From positions 1 to 64,000 of the forward strand of contig JBDTVS010000051.1 in NCBI GenBank assembly GCA_040007095.1: a DNA stretch of 64,000 nucleotides, given 5' to 3'. The DNA comes from JBDTVS01 sp040007095. Its GTDB lineage: Bacteria; Acidobacteriota; Vicinamibacteria; Vicinamibacterales; CAVVIG01. The translations under genes were made by a program, and so were the position numbers. Below are positions 16,831 through 25,435 of this stretch, one piece after another. The notes under the pieces were generated by a model, which saw nothing but the letters and a program-made list of their open reading frames with translations, made no database searches and was not told the DNA's origin. The first letter of the stretch is position 1. Every line of letters starts with the position of its first letter.

Positions 16831-18876
16831 TCAATCCAGTACCGCGACCGAGGCCAGCTGCAGGTGCGAAGGCACCTCGTTGTGCGATACGACGCCGAGA
16901 TGCGGAAGCACTCTCGTCAGTAACCGCCACAGATGCGGACGCAGTGTTGGTGTGCATAGGAGCACGGGTTGTGCCAACGCGCCGCCGAGGGCCTCGGCGA
17001 CTCGCGTCGCCAATCGCTGAGCGTTGGTCGGGTCGAGCGCCAGCACCGACCCGTGTTCGGTTCGAACGATCGCGGAGACGAGCTGCGCCTCGAGCGACGG
17101 GGCGAGGCTGATCGTCGGCAGCTCGCCGCGCTCGTTCTGAAACGGCCGGCAAATCGACCGCCCCATGGCGGTGCGGACCGATTCCGTGATCGCCTCGGTG
17201 TCCTTGGAGGCGCCGGGCGTGCCGACCGCATCGCCGATCGCCTCGAGAATCGTGGTGAGGTCGCGGATGGGCACACGCTCGCGGAGCAGCTGCCGCAGGA
17301 CGCGCTGGATTTCTCCGATCGACACGAGCTTTGGTACGAGCTCTTCGATCAGCCTGGGTGACGTCTGGCCGACACGATCCACGAGCTCCTTGGTTTGCTG
17401 CCGGCCAAGGAGATCGGGCAGAAACGTTCGAATAGTCTCTGACAGGTGCGTCGACAGGGCTGTCGTCGGGTCGACCACGGTGTAGCCCGCCACGGTTGCC
17501 CCCTCACGACGGTCAGCCGTAATCCACCAGGCCGGGAGTCCGAAGGCTGGCTCGCGCGTCGAGACGCCTTCAACCGGCGTCGACACATTGCCCGGATTGA
17601 TGGCGAGGAATCGATCCGGGTAAATCTCGCCGCGCGCCACCTCGACGCCTTTGACCAGGATGGTGTAGGTCCGGGGACCGAGTTGGAGGTTGTCGGTGAC
17701 GTGAACCGGCGGCACCACCACCCCTGTTTCGCTGCCAATCTGGCGACGGGTCGAGCGGACCCGGCCAAGGAGCGTGCCGCCCTGCTTCTCGTCGGCAATC
17801 GACACGAGCGCGTACCCGATTTCCACGCTGAGCGGGTCGACCATGGCAGGCGTATCGCCGCCGTCGGAGGCCGGCAGCTCGGGGCTCGTCTCATCGACCG
17901 CGGCGGCGCCCTTCTCCCGATTGAGGTACGCCGCGCCGCCGAGGCACGCCGCCACGAACAGAAACGAGAGCTTCGGCAGACCAGGAATCAGCGCGAGCGC
18001 GACCAGCGAGCCCGCCGCAATGGTCAGTGGCCTGGCGCGCGCCAACAATTGCACCGCGATGTCCTCGCCGAGGTTCGACTCCGACGCGGCGCGCGTCGTG
18101 ATCAGACCGCCGGACATCGAGACGAGCAGCGACGGAATCGCCGTCACCAGTCCCTCGCCGACGGTCAGCAGCGAGTAGGTCTGCGCCGCGGTGCCAAGGT
18201 CGAGACCCTGCTGGAACACGCCGATGATCAGACCGGCGACGATATTGACGCCGGTAATGAGCATCGCGGCCATCGCGTCGCGTTGGGTGAAGCGGACCGC
18301 GCCGTCCATCGACCCATAGAAGTCGGCCTCTTTCCGCACCCGCTCGCGCCGGGTCCTCGCTTCGATCTCGTTGATGTGGCCGGCGTTCAGATCGGCATCG
18401 ATCGCCATCTGGCGGCCGGGCATGGCGTCCAGGGTGAAGCGCGCCGTGACCTCCGAAATGCGGACGGCGCCGTGATTGATGACCATGAACTGGATCACGA
18501 TCAGCACGAGAAACACGACGATGCCGACCACGTAGTTGCCGCCGACCACGAACTGGCCGAACGACATGATCACGTTGCCCGCGGCCTCCACGCCCTCCGA
18601 CCCATGCATCAAGATGAGACGTGTCGACGCGACGTTCAACGACAGTCGGATGAGCGTCAGCATCAGCAGCAGCGATGGAAAGACGGAGAATTCGACCGGG
18701 TTGCGGACGTAGAGCACGGTCAGCAGCAGCACCACCGACAATCCGATGTCCGTGGCGAGCAGCACGTCGAGCACGAGCGGCGGCAGCGGCACCACCATCA
18801 TCAGCACCACCGCGAGCGCGGCGGCGGGCGCCAGATAGTGGGCGCCTCTCGGAGGGGTTATCGCGGCGGTAGCCAT
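16831..18876 (-). CDS. flhA: Flagellar export gate protein FlhA
   Basis: 681 residues, normal FlhA length. About eight membrane segments in the first ~330 residues, with the FHIPEP-type region ARFTLDAMPGRQMAIDADLNAG, followed by the cytoplasmic domain that docks chaperone-substrate complexes (ISIADEKQGGTLLGRV… to the C-terminus). It is the main membrane export-gate component. 19 nt downstream of flhB. Confidence 0.98.
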   Translation of the reverse strand: MATAAITPPRGAHYLAPAAALAVVLMMVVPLPPLVLDVLLATDIGLSVVLLLTVLYVRNPVEFSVFPSLLLMLTLIRLSLNVASTRLILMHGSEGVEAAGNVIMSFGQFVVGGNYVVGIVVFLVLIVIQFMVINHGAVRISEVTARFTLDAMPGRQMAIDADLNAGHINEIEARTRRERVRKEADFYGSMDGAVRFTQRDAMAAMLITGVNIVAGLIIGVFQQGLDLGTAAQTYSLLTVGEGLVTAIPSLLVSMSGGLITTRAASESNLGEDIAVQLLARARPLTIAAGSLVALALIPGLPKLSFLFVAACLGGAAYLNREKGAAAVDETSPELPASDGGDTPAMVDPLSVEIGYALVSIADEKQGGTLLGRVRSTRRQIGSETGVVVPPVHVTDNLQLGPRTYTILVKGVEVARGEIYPDRFLAINPGNVSTPVEGVSTREPAFGLPAWWITADRREGATVAGYTVVDPTTALSTHLSETIRTFLPDLLGRQQTKELVDRVGQTSPRLIEELVPKLVSIGEIQRVLRQLLRERVPIRDLTTILEAIGDAVGTPGASKDTEAITESVRTAMGRSICRPFQNERGELPTISLAPSLEAQLVSAIVRTEHGSVLALDPTNAQRLATRVAEALGGALAQPVLLCTPTLRPHLWRLLTRVLPHLGVVSHNEVPSHLQLASVAVLD

Positions 18877-18895
18877 GAGCGTCAGTCCTTCACTG

Positions 18896-19966
18896 TCACA
18901 GCATCAACTGCTTGATGCGGATGAGATACCCGAGCACCTCGGCGACGGCGCCGAACAGCTCTGAGGGAATCGTGTCGCCAACCTCAGCCCCAGCATGCAG
19001 GGCGCGCGCCAGCGGGGGGTTTTCCATGATGGGCACGCCGTTCTTGCGTGCAATCTCGCGGATCTGCTTCGCCACCAGGTCTTTACCCTTGGCCACGACG
19101 ATGGGGGCCGGACTCTTCTCGCGTCGGTATTCGAGCGCCACGGCATAGTGTGTGGGATTGGTGATGACGACCGTCGCGTGCGCGACGTCGCTCATCATCC
19201 GCTGCCGGCTCATGTCGCGTTGAATCCGGCGCACACGCTGTTTGGTTTCCGGGCTGCCTTCGGTCGAGCGCCCTTCGTCCCGAACCTCCTGCACGCTCAT
19301 TTTGATCGACTTCATCAGCCGCCACCGCTGCAGCCCGTAGTCGCCGGCGCCGAGGACCAGCAGAGCGAAACCCGTCTGCCACAGCAGCCGCGAGGCGCCC
19401 TGCCAGCCGGCGCCCGCAGCGCCCACCGGCGACATGAAGGGAAAGCGCACTGAGGAAATCGCAAACGCCTTGGACGTCTGAAACGCGATCGTGCCGAGCA
19501 CGCATACCGTCAGGACCATCTTGATCATGTCCAGCCCCGACTGCGATGGCGCCAGGCGCTTCAGTCCGTTGGCCGGGTTGAGGCGGGTCAAGTCGATCCG
19601 CAGGGCTTTGGGCGCAAAGTGCAGTCCCCCCTGCGCCGCGGCAGTCGCCACGCTGACCACAGCTGCCGCAATCGCAATCGGTCCGACCAGCAAGCCGATG
19701 AGCGCGCCGTGGTGGAACACCATCTGCGTCAGATCCTCGGGCTGAAGATCGCGACTCGCCATCAGGCTCAGGCCGCTCAAGGACTCCGACAGCGACGTGG
19801 CCAGGTGCTGAACCGTCGACGGTCCGAACCAGACGAGCATGGCCGTCGCCGTCAGGGATGTGACCGCGACCGTCACGTCGCGGCTTCGCGCCGTCCGGCC
19901 TTCTTCCTTGGTCTCTTTGAGTTTCTTGGGTGTGGGTTTTTCTGTTTTATCGGATTGGTCGGCCAT
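18896..19966 (-). CDS. flhB: Flagellar export protein and substrate-specificity switch FlhB
   Basis: 356 residues. N-terminal KTEKPTPKKLKETKEEGRTARS, four membrane segments, and the auto-cleavage NPTH motif in VVITNPTHYAVALEYRREKSPAPIVVAKGKD. Cleavage at N-P with FliK measuring switches export from hook to filament substrates. It follows fliR by 11 nt. Confidence 0.98.
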   Translation of the reverse strand: MADQSDKTEKPTPKKLKETKEEGRTARSRDVTVAVTSLTATAMLVWFGPSTVQHLATSLSESLSGLSLMASRDLQPEDLTQMVFHHGALIGLLVGPIAIAAAVVSVATAAAQGGLHFAPKALRIDLTRLNPANGLKRLAPSQSGLDMIKMVLTVCVLGTIAFQTSKAFAISSVRFPFMSPVGAAGAGWQGASRLLWQTGFALLVLGAGDYGLQRWRLMKSIKMSVQEVRDEGRSTEGSPETKQRVRRIQRDMSRQRMMSDVAHATVVITNPTHYAVALEYRREKSPAPIVVAKGKDLVAKQIREIARKNGVPIMENPPLARALHAGAEVGDTIPSELFGAVAEVLGYLIRIKQLML

Positions 19967-19977
19967 GCTCGATCACC

Positions 19978-20736
19978 TCAGTGGAAGGCGCCGGCCATCT
20001 GCACGGCCGACCTGAGGACCGAACTGGCCGCGCCGGCCACGACGCTTGCGACCGCGGGGATCATCACCGAGAGCATGATCAGACCGACCACGAGCCGTAC
20101 GGGCGCGCCGGCCGCGTTCAGATTCAGCATGGGTGCGGAGCGTGCGAGCAATGCCATCGCGATCTCGACCAGCACCAGCACCAGCACGACCGGTGCCACC
20201 AGCCGCACGCCCAGCGTGAAGACGATGCCGAGCAGCCGGGCGATGCTTTGCGACAGTGCAGCGTCCACGCTGCCCATTCCGACGGGCAGGTCGATATAGG
20301 ATTGGCGCAACGCGCGCAGCACGGCATGGTGACCGTCGATCATCAGGAACGTCATCACCGCGATGTTGGCGAACAGCACCGACAGGAGAGGATTGCGCAC
20401 GCCGCTCTGCGGGTCGACGGTCGCGCCGTACGACAGGCCCATCTGGTGGCCGGCCAGGTGACCGGCAAACTCGGCGCCCGCCACGAGGATTTGGACGCCC
20501 AGCGCGAGGGCCGCGCCGATCGCGATTTCGCGCACCACGATCAGCACGAGCGGCAGCGAGTCAGTGATGGGCAGCGCTCCCACCGAAGGCATGAGCGCGA
20601 TTCCGATGATCGCGGTCAGGCCGACCTTGATGCGAGCGGGGGCATAGTTCCCTCCGAAGCCTGGCGCCAGCATCATCACCATGCCCGGGCGCACGAGCAG
20701 GAGGCCGAACCGCATCACGGGGCTGAGCTCGATCAC
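19978..20736 (-). CDS. fliR: Flagellar export gate protein FliR
   Basis: 252 residues from a GTG at 20736 that overlaps the fliQ stop (GTGA); the longer reading up to 20802 would overrun fliQ. Several membrane segments follow (FGLLLVRPGMVMMLAPGFGG; GVQILVAGAEFAGHLAGHQMG), the latter being a typical FliR motif. It is part of the FliPQR core channel. Confidence 0.95.
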   Translation of the reverse strand: MIELSPVMRFGLLLVRPGMVMMLAPGFGGNYAPARIKVGLTAIIGIALMPSVGALPITDSLPLVLIVVREIAIGAALALGVQILVAGAEFAGHLAGHQMGLSYGATVDPQSGVRNPLLSVLFANIAVMTFLMIDGHHAVLRALRQSYIDLPVGMGSVDAALSQSIARLLGIVFTLGVRLVAPVVLVLVLVEIAMALLARSAPMLNLNAAGAPVRLVVGLIMLSVMIPAVASVVAGAASSVLRSAVQMAGAFH

Positions 20737-21002
20737 CGGATCAACTCGGGAAGGCGGGTGAAGAGCTGCTGGGTGAATCCGGACAGCACGCGCAGCATCC
20801 ACGGAAAGCTCACCGCGAACACCACGAAGATGGCCGCGGCGCGCGGAATGAACGCCAGCACGTTGTCCTGGATCGACGTCACGGTTTGAAAGATGCTCAC
20901 CAGGACTCCGGCGACCAGTCCGGCGATCAGCATGGGCAGCGACACCATCACCGCCACCTCGATGGCCTGACGGACGATGCCCACGACGAGGGCGTCAGAC
21001 AT
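20733..21002 (-). CDS. fliQ: Flagellar export gate protein FliQ
   Basis: 89 residues with two membrane segments: AIEVAVMVSLPMLIAGLVAGVLVSIFQTVTSIQDN and AAAIFVVFAVSFPWMLRVLSGF. This is the standard FliQ length and pattern. It overlaps fliR and follows fliP by 21 nt. Confidence 0.97.
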   Translation of the reverse strand: MSDALVVGIVRQAIEVAVMVSLPMLIAGLVAGVLVSIFQTVTSIQDNVLAFIPRAAAIFVVFAVSFPWMLRVLSGFTQQLFTRLPELIR

Positions 21003-21023
21003 GGGAAGTACCTCTTTTGGACA

Positions 21024-21764
21024 TCACGCGAAGCTCCTCACGAGAGACGAGACAATCAAGTTCCATCCATCCACCATCACAAACAGCAGCAGCTTGAAGG
21101 GCAGCGAAATCATCGCCGGCGGCAGCTGCATCATCCCCATCGACAGCAGCGTCGTCGACACCACCAGGTCGATCAGCAGAAACGGAACGAACACAAAGAA
21201 GCCCATCTGAAATCCGGTCTTCAGCTCGGAAATGGCATAAGCCGGCACGACGACCCGCATCGACAGGTCCGAAGGCTGGGAGGGACGCGGGCCGCCGCTG
21301 AGCTCCACGAAGAGCGCGAGGTCCTTCTGGCGGGTCTGTTTGAGCATGAAATCGCGCAAAGGCGGCGTGGCCAGGAGGATGGCATCGCCGACGCTGACCT
21401 TGCCCGCGATGGCCGGCTGGATGGCCTGCTCGTTGATGCGATCCGCGACAGGAGCCATCACGAAAACCGTGAGGAACAGCGTCAGACCGACCAGCACCTG
21501 GTTCGGCGGCATCTCCTGGGTGCCCATCGCCTGCCGCAGGAAGTGAAACACGATCACGATCCGCGTGAACGACGTCATGATCACCAGCACCGCTGGCAGG
21601 AACGACAGCAGCGTGAGGACGATGACGATTTGCAGCGGGGCCGACACGCTGCCGACGCCGTCGACGGCCAGCTTGAAATCCTGCTGTGCAGCGTGCAGGG
21701 GCACGGCGGCGAGGAGGAGGAGGAGCGCGGCGACCAGCGCGCCGACCAGGGTTCGCTTCGTCAC
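21024..21764 (-). CDS. fliP: Flagellar export gate protein FliP
   Basis: 246 residues. A signal peptide (residues 1-~25) is followed by the diagnostic LSFLPAVLVIMTSFTRIVIVFHFLRQAMG and by FELKTGFQIGF-like and membrane segments (SELKTGFQMGFFVFVPFLLIDLVV). FliP pentamers form the export pore with FliQ and FliR. Start overlaps fliO (ATGA-type). Confidence 0.98.
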   Translation of the reverse strand: MTKRTLVGALVAALLLLLAAVPLHAAQQDFKLAVDGVGSVSAPLQIVIVLTLLSFLPAVLVIMTSFTRIVIVFHFLRQAMGTQEMPPNQVLVGLTLFLTVFVMAPVADRINEQAIQPAIAGKVSVGDAILLATPPLRDFMLKQTRQKDLALFVELSGGPRPSQPSDLSMRVVVPAYAISELKTGFQMGFFVFVPFLLIDLVVSTTLLSMGMMQLPPAMISLPFKLLLFVMVDGWNLIVSSLVRSFA

Positions 21765-22045
21765 GAAACGCCCCCGTCCGACTTCGCCGGCGTCGGCGCC
21801 AGATCAGCGAGCAGCGACACCCCGCCGGTCGCGAGGCCCAGCAGCAGACGGCGACCCTCGACGGAGACAATCACCACCGACCGCCGATCGCCGAGCGAGA
21901 CGGCCGTTTCCACCACGATGCTCGCCCGGGCGCCGCCGCCGCTGCGAAACATCCCGCGACGCAACGCCCAGACGAAGAACAACAGCAAGCCGATGACAAA
22001 CACCAGGCTGGCAAACGTGCGGACAATGACAGCTGAGGTCATCAT
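21761..22045 (-). CDS. fliO: Flagellar biosynthesis protein FliO
   Basis: 94 residues: one N-terminal membrane segment (TFASLVFVIGLLLFFVWALRRG) and a short cytoplasmic β-rich domain (VETAVSLGDRRSVVIVSVEGRRLLLGLA), the FliO pattern. FliO helps assemble the FliP ring. Its ATG overlaps the fliN stop. Confidence 0.93.
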   Translation of the reverse strand: MMTSAVIVRTFASLVFVIGLLLFFVWALRRGMFRSGGGARASIVVETAVSLGDRRSVVIVSVEGRRLLLGLATGGVSLLADLAPTPAKSDGGVS

Positions 22046-22305
22046 CAGCGGCCTCCCGATCCGATTGGGGGCGACACCGCCGTGACGCGGACGGCCGTGC
22101 TCTCGTCGACGATCACCGCTTCGCCGACGGCCACTGACACGCCGTGGACGCGCACGTCGAGGTCGGACCCGGCTATTTGATCGAGGCGGATCACGCTGAG
22201 GCGCTGCAGCTTCAGGCAGTCGCGAACCGTGATGCTGCCGGTCCCGAGGAAGACCTCCACAAGGCAGACGACATCCAGCATGCCGGCGAAGGGCTGTGCG
22301 GGCAT
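22045..22305 (-). CDS. fliN: Flagellar motor switch protein FliN (short form)
   Basis: 86 residues from ATG 22305, essentially a single SpoA domain: VCLVEVFLGTGSITVRDCLKLQRLSVIRLDQIAGSDLDVRVHG and VAVGEAVIVDESTAVRVTAV. A longer reading from 22359 would overlap fliL. It is the second SpoA protein besides FliY at 13295, so the C-ring may use both, or one may have another role. Confidence 0.9.
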   Translation of the reverse strand: MPAQPFAGMLDVVCLVEVFLGTGSITVRDCLKLQRLSVIRLDQIAGSDLDVRVHGVSVAVGEAVIVDESTAVRVTAVSPPIGSGGR

Positions 22306-22324
22306 CAAGGCTTTCGGCGACGGC

Positions 22325-22822
22325 TCAGAACTGGACAACAAAATCGGTGAAGAGGACATCGGTCACCTTGGTGTGTTCCAAAACTTCTTTCACGTGGTCG
22401 GCGATGGCCGTTTTGAGCTCGGCCTTGCCCTCGGGAGTGATCAGCTTGTCCGCGGTCTGCTGTGCCAGTAATTCCAGGACGCTCGACCGGATGCGAGCCA
22501 GCAGGACGTTGTTCTTTTGCGCCTTTTCCCCCTCCTCGGGCGACTCGACCACCAGTCGGACGCTGAGGCGCAGGAAACGGGAGCCGCCCGGATCCGCCAG
22601 GTTGACGGTGAACGGCTCGAGCGTGATGAGGCCGGATTCCGTCGCTTTGGCGACCACAGCGGCCTTCTCGCCGTTGGGCGCCGCTGGCGAGCGCATCACG
22701 TAGAAGGCGGCGGCCCCGCCGCCACCGAGGACGATCAGAGCGCCGATGATGAGCAGTTTGGTCTTGCCGCCCTTTTTGGTCGCGGCATCTTTGGAGGCGG
22801 CCGGGGTCGCTTTGTCAGTCAT
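22325..22822 (-). CDS. fliL: Flagellar basal-body-associated protein FliL
   Basis: 165 residues from ATG 22822; a longer reading to 23116 has low coding quality and would cover a promoter. A lysine-rich cytoplasmic start, one membrane segment (LLIIGALIVLGGGGAAAFYV) and a periplasmic FliL domain (LEPFTVNLADPGGSRFLRLSVRLVVE … VKEVLEHTKVTDVLFTDFVVQF). FliL rings support the stators. It heads the export-gate operon. Confidence 0.95.
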   Translation of the reverse strand: MTDKATPAASKDAATKKGGKTKLLIIGALIVLGGGGAAAFYVMRSPAAPNGEKAAVVAKATESGLITLEPFTVNLADPGGSRFLRLSVRLVVESPEEGEKAQKNNVLLARIRSSVLELLAQQTADKLITPEGKAELKTAIADHVKEVLEHTKVTDVLFTDFVVQF

Positions 22823-22867
22823 GTTTGTGTGGGCGACCGGGAAAATTGGGCGGTCGCGCTGAATGAC

Positions 22868-22886
22868 TGAGCAAGCAGGATGCCGA
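22868..22886 (-). promoter_or_regulatory. Sigma-54 promoter of the fliL operon
   Basis: Minus strand reads CTCGGCATCCTGCTTGCTC: GG, exactly 10 nt, then GC, with GGCAT and TTGCT matching the -24 and -12 elements. It is about 50 nt upstream of the fliL ATG. It would drive fliL-fliN-fliO-fliP-fliQ-fliR-flhB-flhA and genes beyond. Confidence 0.65.
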
Positions 22887-23150
22887 GCCCTCGGTTGTTT
22901 CGATGGAGCACCACCCGGCAGCGGGGGCCACGACAGATCGGTGGGAATTGCCTGTGTTTCTCGCAGCAGGCGCCGCGGTTCCGGCGTGGACCCGTAGTCC
23001 GTCTCAGGCCGCAAGGGGGCTGGTCCGGACGGCTGGCCGGACGGCTGTCGGAGAGTCGACGTCGGAGCCGCTCGCGCCGAGTCGCCGGTTGGGACCAGGG
23101 CCTCGGAGTGGCGCAACTACCCCGATTGAAAACTCGGAGATCTCTACCTG
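22887..23150. other. Intergenic upstream of fliL
   Basis: About 260 nt between the small damaged ORF and the fliL promoter. An ORF extends through it in the fliL frame, but it is arginine/proline-rich with no recognisable domain, and I see no other gene or clear RNA structure. Confidence 0.4.
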
Positions 23151-23416
23151 TTAGCGTGCGGCGCCGTGGACGCGCGTCATCTCCCGCAATCCGGCATCGG
23201 CCTGAAGGCACACACGACCGAATGTCGCGAAGTCGACGCCGAGCCGCCGATCACTCCCCGGATCCATGGAGAAATTGAGGCCCTCCGCCCCCAGCCCGGT
23301 TTCGATGGTCTTGGCCACCACGTTCGCCAGGGCGACGGCATCGAGCACGACCGTCGGGTTCGTAAAGGGCGCCGAGTGGTGACGCCGGATCGCGTCGTGA
23401 GTGACTTTCCTGTCAT
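23151..23416 (-). pseudogene. Small ORF with start codon out of frame, function unknown
   Basis: An ATG at 23416 with an excellent ribosome site (AAAGGAG, 5 nt away) lies 21 nt after cheB, but its frame quickly becomes arginine-rich nonsense. The neighbouring frame, from the codons right after that ATG to the TAA at 23151, has the GC-rich third positions of a real gene and a sensible product of about 85 residues (…NPTVVLDAVALANVVAK, LGVDFATFGRVCLQADAG). A one-base indel within the first three codons would restore it. It could be a real frameshift, an assembly error, or a gene with an unusual start. Confidence 0.5.
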
Positions 23417-23437
23417 CCCGCTCCTTTCGGACCCGCC

Positions 23438-24517
23438 TCAGCTCGCCTTCGCCCTGGCGAGGCGATCGAAACACTCGAAGATCAGACCCGGCATCTGAAG
23501 GAGCGAGGCGACGTGGACGGCGGCTCCCCTGGCGATCGCCTCCTTCGGCATCCCGAACACCACGCACGATTCCTCCGCCTCGGCGATCGTCAGGGCGCCG
23601 GCGCGCCGCATCGCCAACATGCCGTCCGCCCCATCCGATCCCATCCCCGTGAGGATCAACCCGACGATGGACATGCCTTGCAGCCGAGCCACCGACCCGA
23701 AGAGCACGTCCACGGCCGGACGTTGATAGTGCACGGCCGGCCCCTGGCTCAATCGCGTTCTCAATCGCAAGCCGTCCTGGTCCACGATCAGGTGATAGTC
23801 GCCCGGCGCGATGTACACCGTCCCGCGCTCGAGCGTCTCTCCGCCGGACGCCTCGACGACGTGCATGGCGCAGACCGAGTCGAGACGGGTCGCAAACGCC
23901 TTGGTGAAACCCGCGGGCATGTGCTGCACCACGACAATCGGCGGCAGATCCGCCGGCAACCGCGTCAGCACCGTCTCGAGGGCTTGCGTACCGCCCGTCG
24001 AGGCGCCAATCGCCACCAAGCCGCGTGCCCGTCGTCCCGCATCGCCGCTGGGTCTGACGGGCGCGGCTGCCGATGTCGGGGCCGCGACGGCCGACCGCGT
24101 CAGCTTGACGGGAGGCGCCGCGCGCATCGCGCGGATTCGATGAATGAGCTTCTCGGTGACCTGACCGACCGAATGGGGACCGCCCGGCTTGGCGATCACG
24201 TCGATGGCGCCGATTCTCAGTGCCTCGACGCTCGCCGCCGATCCGGTCTGCGTCAGCGAGCTGACGACGATCGCGGGGACCGGGTGGTACTCCATGAGCC
24301 GCCGCAAAAAGCTCAAGCCGTCCATCCGCGGCATCTCGATATCGAGCGTGATGAGATCCGGCTTGTACTGCAGGATCATGTCGCGCGCGACAAACGGATC
24401 CGCCGCGCCGCCGACGACCTGGATGTCGGGCTCCCGTCGAAGGGCATCGGCCAGCAGCTTTCGCACCACGGCGGAATCGTCGACGATGAGCACCCGCGTC
24501 GGCTTGCTAGCGGGCAT
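23438..24517 (-). CDS. cheB: Chemotaxis protein-glutamate methylesterase CheB
   Basis: 359 residues from ATG 24517 (AGGAG just upstream). Receiver domain in ~1-125 (VLIVDDSAVVRKLLADAL, phospho-Asp in LITLDIEMPRMDG) and methylesterase domain in ~170-359 with the catalytic Ser/His/Asp motifs GASTGGTQAL, VVQHMPAGFT and GMGSDGADG. It removes methyl groups from chemoreceptors in opposition to CheR. It overlaps the upstream cheX-like gene by 11 nt. Confidence 0.97.
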   Translation of the reverse strand: MPASKPTRVLIVDDSAVVRKLLADALRREPDIQVVGGAADPFVARDMILQYKPDLITLDIEMPRMDGLSFLRRLMEYHPVPAIVVSSLTQTGSAASVEALRIGAIDVIAKPGGPHSVGQVTEKLIHRIRAMRAAPPVKLTRSAVAAPTSAAAPVRPSGDAGRRARGLVAIGASTGGTQALETVLTRLPADLPPIVVVQHMPAGFTKAFATRLDSVCAMHVVEASGGETLERGTVYIAPGDYHLIVDQDGLRLRTRLSQGPAVHYQRPAVDVLFGSVARLQGMSIVGLILTGMGSDGADGMLAMRRAGALTIAEAEESCVVFGMPKEAIARGAAVHVASLLQMPGLIFECFDRLARAKAS

Positions 24518-25040
24518 CGGCGCGCTCCTGATTCGGCGGCGGTGCAATGCCCCCCTGAACCACGACCCGGATGGGCGCTTCGTCGATCGACAGGTAGAAC
24601 AGCTCGGCGTCTTCCGACCGGTCGCCGCGCGGCGCTCCGCGGTGCACCTCGGGCGGCGTCAGACTGAACGCGTCGTGCCGTCTGGCCCGTGTCAGCCAGG
24701 TACCGCACATCATGTTCGACAGCTCGCCGATGAAGTCGACGAGGTCGGTCTCGCCGATCTCTTCGGGTGTCTCCGCCCCGGAAAACGAGGCACACAGATG
24801 CCGGGCGAGCGGCTCGGGCACCGTGAGCTCTAACCGGCCGGCAACCGGGCCACTGAAGTGGACGCGCGCGCTCAGCCAATCGCTGCCTCCTTCGGTGAGC
24901 GGCGCCGTCGCCGCGGCCTCGAAGGCGGCCTGCTCGGAGGCGTCGGCGAACGCGAACAGGCTGTTTTCAGCGACATCGCTGATCGCGGCCAGAAGCGCGT
25001 CGCGATCTTCAACGGGCGACGGTGAGATCGGAGAGCACAT
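24507..25040 (-). CDS. cheX: CheX/CheC-like CheY-P phosphatase
   Basis: 177 residues from ATG 25040. It has the CheC/CheX-type ExxN signature in DLVDFIGELSNMMCGTW, with an N-terminal segment (LLAAISDVAENSLFAFADA) typical of CheX-like proteins. It probably dephosphorylates CheY-P or a related receiver. It overlaps the upstream cheY by 32 nt and cheB by 11 nt, a tight operon. A similar but distinct CheX is encoded at 44616. Confidence 0.8.
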   Translation of the reverse strand: MCSPISPSPVEDRDALLAAISDVAENSLFAFADASEQAAFEAAATAPLTEGGSDWLSARVHFSGPVAGRLELTVPEPLARHLCASFSGAETPEEIGETDLVDFIGELSNMMCGTWLTRARRHDAFSLTPPEVHRGAPRGDRSEDAELFYLSIDEAPIRVVVQGGIAPPPNQERADAR

Positions 25041-25425
25041 CACGCATGACCTCTGGGCGAAAGGGTTTTTCGACATAGAAACGCACGTCAAGTCGGTCGG
25101 CTTCATCCCGCCGCGCGACCGATCCGTCGGTCGAGATAATCACCCGGACCATGTGCTGCCAGCGCTCGTGTCCGGCAATCTGCTGCAACAGTTCGATGCC
25201 CGTCATCACCGGCATGTTGATGTCGGTGAACAGCGCATCCACGTGCTGTTGCTTCAGAACGGCGAGCGCCTGCTGGCCGTCGGCCGCTTCGAAGATCTGT
25301 CCGATTGGCAGGCCGGTCAGCCCCGCCGCCCGCTTGATCATCGTCCGCATCATGGCCGAGTCGTCGACGATGAGGATGTTCAGCGCGGTGGGCGTCTCCG
25401 CATTCACGCTCGAGGGTTCAGTCAT
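25009..25425 (-). CDS. cheY: CheY-like single-domain response regulator
   Basis: 138 residues, a single receiver: NILIVDDSAMMRTMIKRAAG, phospho-Asp in VDALFTDINMPVMTG, a serine at the Thr/Ser switch position (VRVIISTDGS) and the conserved Lys in FYVEKPFRPEVMRD. No output domain. It lies in the chemotaxis operon between cheD and the cheX-like gene. Two other CheY-like proteins are in the window (44222, 45134), so which one drives the motor is open. Confidence 0.92.
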   Translation of the reverse strand: MTEPSSVNAETPTALNILIVDDSAMMRTMIKRAAGLTGLPIGQIFEAADGQQALAVLKQQHVDALFTDINMPVMTGIELLQQIAGHERWQHMVRVIISTDGSVARRDEADRLDVRFYVEKPFRPEVMRDVLSDLTVAR

Positions 25426-25435
25426 GGTGTCCGTC

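Noticed and set aside
22823..23116. Extended N-terminus of FliL
   Set aside because: The added ~98 residues are low-quality and would cover a good sigma-54 promoter; homologous FliL proteins start near the lysine-rich segment before the membrane helix.
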